From: Persicaria tinctoria
Taxonomy: Eukaryota; Streptophyta; Magnoliopsida; Caryophyllales; Polygonaceae
Assembly (NCBI GenBank): GCA_037127255.1
Contig: JBANSL010000009.1
Location: forward strand, 25,198,475-25,262,474
Direction of reading: 5' to 3'
Length of the DNA: 64,000 bases
Part shown: positions 55,441-64,000 of the stretch, piece by piece
How the letters are laid out: the number at the start of each line of letters is the position of its first letter
How positions within the stretch are numbered: the first letter of the stretch is position 1
Notes under the pieces: generated by a model
The model's database searches: none
What the model was told of the DNA's origin: nothing
What the model saw: the letters and a program-made list of their open reading frames with translations, nothing else
Program-made: the position numbers and the translations under genes

Positions 55441-56023
55441 ATGACGGGAAATGTAATTGAGTAGCAGCCTATAAACCACAAGAGCAACCAAAGATGCATC
55501 GAGAGTAAAAGGAATGGGAAACACTAGTGAAAAGGCTAAGAATAATAGAGAAACACTGGTATATGAGAATCATAAAAGTACAAAAAAATTGAATGCTGAC
55601 AACATCGGCGTCCTTGTAACCCTGCTGACATACAAGGGAAAAATGAATGCTGACACACCGGTGATTCAATTTGTAATAACAAACTCACTCAAAATCAAGT
55701 GCTAAAACAAAGGAGGTTTTTCCCAAAGAGGTTAGGAGTTTAGTATATAACAGGAAAGGGCAAAAACCAATTCAAATTCAGTATAGAATTGTAACAAGGC
55801 ATAACTTGCAACATTCTCATGAATCATTGAAATTCAAACAATCAAATAATCAACCTCCAAATTCACAAAATTTGGAATCCATCCATCCATTTAGATATCA
55901 AATACTCATGAGCAATCCCTAACTGATAAAAGTTCATTCAATTCAGCAAAGTAAAGCAAGAATAACCAAAAGAAAATGAAAGCAAAGTGAAAATAAAGCA
56001 TTGGTTAAATATGCAATGTCAAC

Positions 56024-56350
56024 CTGAAGGCGTGGAACTTTGATTGAGCCTTCAGAAGGTTCACTTTCTAGACATGTTTCATTCCAGAACCTCTTCCTGA
56101 AAAGAAGTTCTGTCATGAAACTAAGCATCCTTTTCGTTCGAGGAATGAATGTCATTAGAAGTACTGTAGTAGCTATGCCACCTGAGATATAAAACAGGCC
56201 AGAAAATGGCCTAAAGCCTAAGCCCGAAGTGTAGTCATTTGTGGTATCTGCACTGCTGCAGTTGAATTGGGAGAGCAAATCGTTTTCCACATTTCCCAAT
56301 TCTCCACTTTCAATTACTCTTATGATTGCTTGAGACATGTCAGCAGCCAA
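56024..56350 (-). pseudogene. Glutamate receptor-like (GLR) C-terminal fragment
   Basis: Minus-strand frame: ADMSQAIIRVIESGELGNVE, NDLLSQFNCSSADT, FRPFSGLFYISGGIATTVLL and MTFIPRTKRMLSF, ending at a donor-like ctTCAG/gttgac. These are the end of the ligand-binding region (DMSxAILxxxESGEL, NCS) and the last membrane helix (FxGLFxISGxxxxLxLL) of plant GLR channels. The pore and N-terminal receptor domain are absent. Same strand as the hydrolase fragment, 580 bp upstream of it in the direction of transcription. Confidence 0.75.
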
Positions 56351-56359
56351 AACTACCAA

Positions 56360-57127
56360 ATTTGAAGGTTGGTCTGGCCAATGAATCCCCTGCAGTACTT
56401 ACCCATCTCAATCTCCTAGCCATTTTATCTCCTAGAAATTTTATCGAACACCTAGAAGACATGTATTTCTCCATCTCAATCTCGATTTCCAATCCACAAA
56501 AGCTCAAAATTCAAACCAAGGATTAACCTAGTCAACACATCAGATAGAATCTGGCACAAAAGAAGCTCTTCTAATTTGGTAAAGCATTCACCTAATGATA
56601 AGCGGGCTGCAGAAGTGAAAAAGTAAGGGATATATAGAATAACTTACAACAGGGTTATTCCGAATGTTGCGTGCACGATGGAGACGATGAACAGCAAGGC
56701 TCCCGCTGCAGGACCTAGGCTTCTCGTCCGTTTCGAGCTTCGACCAGACGCGAGAGAGCAGAGCTTCGTTGTTGATGGTGCACGGGTTCAGAGCGAGGAG
56801 GAGGAAAGGGGAGATGGCGGTGCGATGCCGCCAGTCCCGCCCTTCCTGTCGTCTCCAATCGCCATCGGAGATGGCTTTTCCGGGGCCTAGTCCGAAAGCA
56901 ACAGGTTGGGGGAGTTAGGGCGGGGAGTGCTGACAAGTTCCGCCGAAAGCTGGCTGAACAGGAGGGGGATTGAGAACAGTAGGATGAGGCATCGGGAGAA
57001 ACGATCGGCTTGAGATTTCTGATTGACGAGGAGTCGAGAACTGACCCATATTATGGATAGTTTTGCAAAATTTTCAAATATATGGATACTCTTCTAATTT
57101 AGCCAATTTTTATGGATATTTTACAAA
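56360..57127. other. GC-richer patch, no recognised gene
   Basis: At 56690-56960 the sequence is GC-rich with open frames on both strands (ctcctcgctc, cgaggaggagg), like a first exon or UTR, but no protein family is recognised. The rest is AT-rich spacer. Confidence 0.35.
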
Positions 57128-57388
57128 CTTCCCCAAGAATATATGACTTTTAGGCTTTGAAACTTTGTCAAAAATACATGGCTTTTTAGATGTATAGATA
57201 ATTATTACCTCTAAAATTACTACTTTTTTACTTGTTAAAATTAAATAAAACTTTTGGAAAAATTAAAGAAAACCCTTGAACTTCCAATTACTATTTTAAC
57301 CTAATAATAATGAGATTTAAGATGTAAAATAGGTTCCTTAATTAGCGTGCATGAGCCTAAAAGGCCATGTATTCTTGGACGGAGGGAG
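57128..57388. mobile_element. Stowaway-like MITE with decayed left end
   Basis: The right end, reverse complement, reads CTCCCTCCGTCCAAGAATAC then atggccttttaggc; the left end reads cttccccaagaatatatgac then ttttaggc. TA follows the right end. Confidence 0.6.
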
Positions 57389-58330
57389 TATGTTTTAACA
57401 CAATTGAATTGTACGTCTTCGTATTCATATCCCTAACCATCAATCTGGGCAAATTGGAGATCTGAGACCCAATGAAGAAAGTTAAGATTTTGCTAGAATT
57501 TTGGGTCCATATGTTGAGCCCATCCATAAGCCTCCACCCAAATTTGAACTAAGCTCATTGAGAATCTGCGATCTACAGCATCGGCCCAAAAGTTTTCCAG
57601 GCTTCCTAAATCCATGAGCGAAATCAAAAGAGGGCAAAATATCTCTTTAGGATTAAAATATTAAATGGGATGAGGGTCCTCCAAATCACCATTTCGGTTT
57701 ATTATCGAAAACAAACAAGTTATCAACTCCAATGGATACCAACACAAAAAAAAACCCTCTTTAGGCCCAAAATGAACGCGCTGTATCCTATGTACACGCG
57801 CCCCCTTCCTCATCCCGTCAAATCCCTAATCTTCTAAGGTTCTCGTGTTCTCCGACAAGTCTCGGTCAGATTCAAGTCTCAAATCTCTCCCAGATGTTGT
57901 ATCGATCCTCAATTTCAGCGTCTTCATGCTGGTGAAGCCGCACCCCTTTCCTTTATCAGTCGCTCCCCAGGTGTCTTCTGGGGGTGATGTGTTCGGTGGA
58001 AAAAGCCATGTAAGTTCTACAATCGGTAGAAGTGGAATCAAGAAGGTGGGGAAAAATTTCAGAAAGAGGAAAAAAGGGACTCGCCAGAAGGGGTGGCGGT
58101 GTGGCGTGGTGCGGTTGTGCGAGCAGCAGAGGCCGGTCGGTGGGGGCGCCTCGCTTAACCCTGGTGGGTGTACTTGTCAGTTGCTTCTTTGTGGGGGAGT
58201 GGTGGGTGGTGCTCTGCTTTCCCGTTCGGTCACTGGTGTTCTGGGCTCTGGGGTCGACAGGCTTCGGTTTGGTAGTTGTGTGCGAGGGGTTAGCCTCCTT
58301 CCCGACTCTTCTTGTGCGGTTCTGATGGAC
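57389..58330 (+). other. Unrecognised exon-like sequence at 57835-58009
   Basis: A frame encoding KVLVFSDKSRSDSSLKSLPD, NFSVFMLVKPHPFPLSV and GGDVFGGKSH ends at a donor-like gtaagttc at 58010. I do not recognise it. The GC-rich downstream frames (58030-58330) are probably not coding. The upstream part is AT-rich spacer. Confidence 0.3.
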
Positions 58331-60181
58331 AGTTTTTAGTCGCGTAAACCGTATCAAAATAAAACTCAAACCTACAAACTAGAACTAGTATAGCAAGCAA
58401 GTAAGAGGTTGATCCCACAGAGAATCAAGTATTTCTCAGCAATGTGTATTTACCAATTAGTAGAAAGGAGGGTTTTGGTTGATTGAGATTGAAAAGAAAA
58501 GAAAACAAAATAAAAACAAATAATGCAAAACAATTTAGAGAAGATCGCTCTACCTACAACTATCCACTTTATTTGGTTGAATTGATATTGTAACTTCCTC
58601 TTGTCCTTTTAGGTTTCCTATGAATGCCCTTGTCCCGACCTAATATAGTTACTAGTTCAATCAGTCCTAGAAACCCTTATCAATCGAACAGTCCCTAAAG
58701 AAGGATTTAACCCAATTGATAGCTTTAAGTTCAGAGATTAGCCAAGGTATTTTCAGTCCCTAAAGAGGGATTTAACAACACATCCAACCTCCTACTTGTT
58801 CAATTAGTTCAATCAGTCCTAAAGGAACAAGTTTGCTACTTAGGTTAAGGTTCAAAATCAGGAATCTACAAAACCTTAGCAATTGAATTGATCTAACAAG
58901 TTGGTCATACAAGATAGAACAAATCAATAAACAATCAAGCATAAAGAAGTTGAATCATTCAAATATAGGAAACAAGGAACGAGAATTAGAAACTCACAAT
59001 CAATCCACATAAAGCTTCAAATTGCAAGTAGAACGAAGAGAGTTTAGTCGCTCATGGCGAATATCGCTCTCTCTCTAATTGTCTGATAGAACATAGAATA
59101 TAATAGAATTTATGAAAATAACATAAAACTTGGCCTTATATAGGTCTAGTCGGCCACAAGAAAGGAAAACATAAGAAACTATGGTTGTTTAGATGAAACG
59201 ATGCGCTGGCAATACGTGTTGCGGCCGCGACATCTTCCAAACCCGCTGCATCGTCACTAACGGCGGCCGCGACATACATGCTGCGGCCGCTTCATTGGTC
59301 TTTTATGGAAAATCAGTCTAGAATTTGCTCTTGTTGTCAACATGAAAGTTGTAGCTCTCTGAAAGAGCTTTCCAACGCATGATCATAGTAGTCAATCGGA
59401 CAATCGAGGCGTCCAGAAAGTGCAAAACAAGTTCAGCATGTCTGGCGACAACTTGTGCAGACTTGTTCTTCGTTTAGGTCCGCTTCTTCTTCTCATGACC
59501 TCTTGAGATTTTCATGTAAGCTTCTCCGATCAACTAGACATTCTCATCTAATGCGTCACCAACCCATGTCTCATCCTCGGATCCACAATTACCTTAAATA
59601 ATCAATAAAAGTGTGTAGATTCCGACTCCACCAACATAAAGAGAAAATATGCAAATTGTACTTAAACCATGCATGATATGCATCATAACTAAACTAAATG
59701 CAGCCTATTATGACCATCTAAATGCATGCTATCAAACTTCCTCACACTTAAGTTTTTGCTTGTCCTCAAGCAATGAAAAACAAATATAGAATTGATCATC
59801 CCACAAATAAGATCTTCATGTTATAGTTTTAGAAAAGAAACATCAAGCAATAGGAGACATGAATAAGAGAACAAATATCCTAGCAAATATATGAGTGATC
59901 CAATAGTAAAGGCAAATTTAATCCATCCTTACTGGGATAATGTGTTTCACTCAAGCTCTTATGTGTTTAGGCTTTAAAGTCCAACTCTCAACTCAATCCA
60001 AAATGCTCTATACACTATGAAAGTTATCACTTGCAAACAACATCATGAGGACTTTTATAGGGTTGTAATGGGGCTTTGGTAGGAACATAAGGCATGAGAA
60101 ATATTTAGGCTTGTGGTGCTAAAAATCCGGGAAAAAGGAACAACAACCAACCAGAACAACACCAAAACTTCCATACTTCGC
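58331..60181. mobile_element. LTR-retrotransposon-derived non-coding DNA, left of LINE
   Basis: No ORF. Phrases such as ggttgatcccacagagaatc, cttcctcacacttaagtttt and tgcttgtcctcaagcaatga are familiar from non-coding parts of plant Gypsy-type elements. Three gcggccgc sites lie within 66 bp at 59221-59287, another at 63785. The similar text at 63625-63670 (cctcccccacatttaaacct, cattgtcctcaatgaaac) suggests both flanks of the LINE belong to related retrotransposon DNA. Confidence 0.45.
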
Positions 60182-60411
60182 AAACAAAAACAACAACAAA
60201 CCCAGTATCTCCCGCTTAGAGCAGGGTCTGGGGGGGTCGAGATGTACGCACCCTTGCCCCGACTAGGTCGAGAGGGTGTTTCCGAGTGACCCATGACCGG
60301 ACATCAAAGAAGCTGGAAATAAGATAGGGACAAAGATGAAAAGTTGGAAAGGATGTACGCAAGGAAAGTTGAGGTAGAAGGGAAGCATGAGTGAGAAAAT
60401 GTTGTCCCTGA

Positions 60412-62705
60412 CTAGCGTTCGTCTACGCGGATAGCACTCCTCCACTGAATCATGTCGCGTGTCATCTCCTCCGAGAGTCCCAGAGCGGTCAGATCATGTC
60501 TAATCACTTCACCCCAGCTCTTCTTAGGATGCCCTCTTCCTCGTCGAACTCTTTCGATAGCCAAGTTGTCACACCTACGCACCGACGCATTTGGATCTCT
60601 CCTCTGAACATGGCCATACCATCGGAGTCTCGATTCCCGCAACTTAGCCTGAATACTAGCCACTCCTACCTTTTCTCGGATAGCCTCGTTTCTGAATCTG
60701 TCGCACAAGGTAACTCCACACATCTACTTGAGCATCCTCATCTCAGCCACCATGAGTTTCTGTTCCTGAGCTTTATTTGTCGCCCAACACTCTGCGCCGT
60801 ATAATAGAGCTGGTCTCACTACCACCTTGTAGAACTTACCCTTGAGCTTGAGTGGAACCTTTCTGTCGCATAAGACTCCTGACGCGACTCTCCATTTCTG
60901 CCAGCCCACTTGAATCCGATGCTTGACATCCATGTCCACACCTCCATCGCTCTGCATTATAGACCCCAGATACTTGAAACTGTCTTTCGTCGGAACTAGG
61001 TCCCCACCCATGCTGACACTCTCGTCTCCCTCTTCCTCTTCCTCTTCGCCCAACCTGAAAACCACGTACTCCGTCTTTGTCCTGCTCAAACGGAAGTCCT
61101 TCTCCTCAGGCTTATCCCTCCATAACTCTAGTTTGCTGTTAACCCCTGCTCTCGTCTCGTCTATAAGGACAACGTCATCCGCAAAAAGCATACACCATGG
61201 GATCCCACCCTGGATACTACTTGACACCACATCCATGACTACTGTAAATAGAAATGGGCTCAAAGCCGAGCCTTGGTGCAAGCCTACTTGAACCACAAAG
61301 TACTCAGGGTCCCCATTGTGTGAGTATACACTAATCTGTGAACCATGATACATATCTTTGACAACCTTTATGTAAGTTTCTGGAACCCCTTTAGCTCCCA
61401 AACATTCCCATATAAGGTCTCTTGGCACTCTATCATATGCCTTCTCCAAATCGATGAAAACCATATGCAGATTTTTCTTCCGTTCCCTGTATTTCTCCAC
61501 CAAGCGCCGCATCAAATGGATAGCTTCTGTAGTTGTCCTTCCCGGCATAAAACCAAACTGGTTCTCAGATACGCTAACCAACCTCCTCAACCGCCATTCA
61601 ATAACTCGCTCCCAGATTTTCATTGTGTGCCTAAGAAGTTTAATTCCCCTATAATTGCTGCATTGATGTACATCTCCCTTGTTCTTATATAATGGGATTA
61701 ACTTGCTGAGTCTCCATTCCTCTAGCATCCTTGCAGTTCTGAGAATGACGTTGAAAAGCTGAGTGAGCCACTCCACTCCCTTTACGCCCAGACATTTCCA
61801 CACTTCAATCGGGATCTCATCCGGTCCCACTGCTCTCCGACTCTTCATTCTACTCACAACCCCCTTCACTTCCTCATAAGACAGACGTCTACAGTATGCG
61901 AACTCTTCGTGGCCACTGCCGCTCAAAGTAGTCTCTGCTGGTCTAAAACCCTCATTAAGCAAATCGGAGAAGTATCTCTTCCATCTCTGCTGAATCTGGG
62001 AGTCATCCACCAGCACTCTACCCGACTCGTCTTTAATACATCTTATCTGCCCAAATCTTTACTCTGATGTTCCCTGGCCCGGGCCAGCGAAAAAAGCAAT
62101 CTGTTCCCCCCCCCCCCCCCCCCCCCCCCCCCTTTTTCATCCAAGGCCTTGTACAAATGTTCAAAGGCCTTATCTTTAGCCTTTGCTACAACAGCTTTGG
62201 CTACTTGTTTTGCCCATTTGTACTCTGCTAGACGACTCCCTTTTTCCGCCTCGCTGGTACTACTCACCACTCTTCTGAAAGCCAACTGTTTCTCCCTAAC
62301 CGCTTCTTGCACTTCCTCATTCCACCATGTCTCGTTGCCTTTGTGCCTGATGCTCCCTCGAGAAACGCCCAAGACTTCCGAATCTGCCCTCCGAATGCAA
62401 TCAGCCACAACACCCCACATCAAGTGTGCATTGTCTCTAACTAACCATGCACCTCCCCTCTCCGCCTCAACTAAGACCTTCTCTCTCAAGAGCTCCCCAT
62501 TTTCCTCATTCATGCGCCACCATATGATTTTCGGACTGTGCTTGATGATCGACCTTTTTCTGCACCCCTTGAACTCGAGCTGTAACACTAGTAGATGGTG
62601 CGGGGTAGTCAAACCTCCAAAAGGGATAGTTTTGCAGTCCCTGCATGCACTCCTGTCTCCGTTCCGTACAAGGAAGTAGTCAATCTGTGAGCACCCACTA
62701 CCACT
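60412..62705 (-). pseudogene. RTE LINE ORF2: endonuclease end, reverse transcriptase
   Basis: Endonuclease C-terminal part at 62700-62570 (CSQIDYFLVRNGDRSACRDC, HHLLVLQLEFKG). Reverse transcriptase at 62016-60724: AVGPDEIPIEVWK, SNYRGIKLL, MVFIDLEKAYDRVPRDLIW, GLHQGSALSPFLF and the catalytic FADD in CMLFADDVVLI, then the thumb and LLYGAECW. After one stop (TAG in place of Trp, 60724-60726) the frame goes on to 60412 with the RLRWYGHVQRRD and GRPKK-like GRGHPKKSW motifs typical of RTE/plant LINEs. Other damage: a one-base frameshift near 62030, and a 27-C run (poly-Gly on the minus strand) at 62106-62132. The core motifs are nearly intact, so the copy is fairly young. Confidence 0.92.
62106..62132 (+). 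repeat. Poly-C run (27 C) in the LINE
   Basis: Homopolymer within ORF2 between the endonuclease and reverse transcriptase parts. Related elements would encode a short non-Gly linker here. Confidence 0.8.
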
Positions 62706-64000
62706 AACAATTCCAATAACATAAACTCCAATACACATCAATAAGCACTCTTCGATTTCAATAACCATACAACTCATCCAATTTTTCCATTTGGATGATG
62801 ACTTTTTTTCTTTTCTTTTATGCTTACTTTTGCCCCTAGGTGAATTTTATCCTCCCTAGGTCCAAACTTACTAGACTTTTACTCTTAAGTGAATTTTATC
62901 CTCCTTAGGCCCCTAGTGACAAGTCATCTCTATTATGCAAGAAGGGTTACCTTATTTCGGTTATGCCTCTCACAATGCACAACCATACATCCATCATCGC
63001 CACTCAAAGGAACTCCAACATATAGATTTTTCACCAATTCTCCTCCTAATTCCCGGATGAGGTCGGGCTAATCATTGGCTATGATATATTTTTGTGGAGC
63101 TATAAAAAAAATAGGCTTTAAGGATCAGATGGGCTTCAAGCAAAGGATAATGAAAAGGGTAGATAAGGTATAATACGGCTAAAGAAAACATGCCTCAATC
63201 ATTTGAAATTTACAAGCAACAAACATGTGCAATACGGTCATGAAAAACAAGCATATGAAGAGTGTAATCACACAATAAAAGCAAAAGGGAATAATATTTA
63301 AAGTCCCTATAAGGGCAAAACAAACTCACAAAGGGTTATGTTTTTGCTAGATTTCAATTAAACCTAAACTATGAACCATACTTGATCAATTATATTCTCA
63401 AATCCTGCTCCAAAAATCATTTTCAAGCAATTTAATCAAATCATGGGTTTATGCAATGATATCATAAAAATAAATTAGAGGACAAACTAAACCAAGATGG
63501 GTATCTTTAATAACACCTAAATGCAATGCATGATATTTTTGTGATTTTTTTAAATGTGATATATGAGTAAAAATAAATATGAAAACATAAATAAACATGA
63601 TATGCAAATTCTATCTATATGCAATGCAATCCCTCCCCCACATTTAAACCTTTCATTGTCCTCAATGAAACATAAAAGACAACAAAAAATAAAAACATAG
63701 AGGAAGAGATGAATGAAATACTCACAATGTGGTGGGCGAATAGGCTCATGGACTTTCATAGACAACCAAATGGTTCGACTGGGCTTTGCGGCGGCCGCTC
63801 CTTCAGCTTATTTAGGCGACTTTTCCTGAAAAGTTAGTTTATCCAAAAACTAAAAGCAACTATCTAATGCCTAGGGGCACCTTGGTTCCATTGTGGTTGC
63901 TGAAACCTTTGGTCCCCCATATAGCGATTGGGACCCCCTGCGTAAGCTACCTCTTTGTGGTTTTCTGCCATCCTGACTTGCTCTGTGTGTGGGCACTCAG
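62706..64000. mobile_element. LTR-retrotransposon-derived non-coding DNA, right of LINE
   Basis: AT-rich non-coding DNA. gtgaattttatcctcc occurs at about 62841 and 62891 as in the first 250 bp of the window (about 197), and cacatttaaacctttcattg at 63640 recalls the left flank at 59735. No gag or pol frame is present up to the window edge. Confidence 0.45.

Larger units (their letters stand above)
60182..62705 (-). mobile_element. RTE-type LINE, 5'-truncated
   Basis: Minus-strand element. The 3' end has the typical plant RTE tail: gtcggggcaagggtgcgtac, then ctctaagcgggagatactgg and a (ttg)n end at about 60199-60188. The body is ORF2 (next entry). The 5' truncation is at about 62705, inside the endonuclease domain. 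I could not find clear target-site duplications. Confidence 0.85.

Noticed and set aside
42071..57388. One giant 15-kb element bounded by CTCCCTCCGTCC ends and TA on both sides
   Set aside because: Such ends are shared by countless short MITEs, and the right one has its own decayed partner at 57128, so the pairing is not needed.
57845..58369. ORFs of 97-164 codons on both strands
   Set aside because: The GC-rich stretch leaves several frames open together; only the short part before the donor-like site at 58010 looks protein-like and it is not recognised.
60496..62679. Plus-strand ORFs opposite the LINE
   Set aside because: Antisense shadows of the reverse transcriptase frame.

Overview
This window is nuclear DNA of a flowering plant, most likely a eudicot. 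The evidence is plant-type introns, plant-only gene fragments (CHUP1, BSK, plant GLR, PPR, Agenet), plant transposon families (CACTA, MULE with DUF1985/Ulp1, Stowaway-like MITEs, RTE LINE with the usual plant 3' end) and a high AT content. I cannot name the species. Only one gene looks intact: a five-exon Nudix hydrolase (8531-16779, +). Its first intron is about 7.1 kb and packed with mobile DNA. Almost everything else is transposable elements, nested in one another, or broken pieces of host genes.

Layout. 1-6.5 kb: a minus-strand Gypsy-type LTR split by a hAT element (1855-6155), whose decayed transposase gene is itself split by a 996-bp Harbinger-like insert (3053-4048). 7-7.5 kb: RNase H remnant of a LINE. 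8.2-16.9 kb: the Nudix gene; its intron 1 holds MITEs and a Helitron with four to five tandem copies of its 5' end. 17.5-18 kb: PPR pseudogene. 18582-25383: a complete 6.8-kb CACTA element (17-bp TIRs, GTG target duplication) that keeps a TNP1/Transposase_24-type gene but has no recognisable tnp2 catalytic core. 25.6-26.65 kb: array of short degenerate repeats bounded by inverted tRNA-like ends. 26.9-29.85 kb: head-to-head Gypsy fragments (integrase on minus, protease remnant plus LTR on plus).

30524-33536: a 3.0-kb solo LTR with a GGAGG target duplication. Its right part, an unrecognised minus-strand host ORF and the first 79 bp of a MULE are duplicated in tandem without visible mismatch (32763-34023 and 34038-35298). 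35220-41464: a 6.2-kb MULE with a 10-bp target duplication, carrying a DUF1985/Ulp1 protease remnant, the N-terminal piece of a MuDR-type transposase and an Agenet (Tudor-like) ORF. 42-57 kb: an archipelago of exon-sized fragments of unrelated host genes (CHUP1, a KH protein, GTE bromodomain protein, BTF3, BSK, an isochorismatase-like hydrolase, a glutamate receptor-like protein), several with intact splice borders. It is interrupted by a 4-kb AT-rich block of satellite-like repeats. 58.3-64 kb: non-coding LTR-retrotransposon DNA split by a nearly full-length ORF2 of an RTE-type LINE (minus).

I see no microbial-style system, CRISPR array or operon. What stands out is structural: tandem Helitron 5' ends, a MULE with a DUF1985/Ulp1 plus Agenet cargo, a paralogous empty site for a MITE inside the window, and the multi-gene fragment archipelago. 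All coordinates and splice calls were read by eye; identifications come from motif recognition, not from a search.
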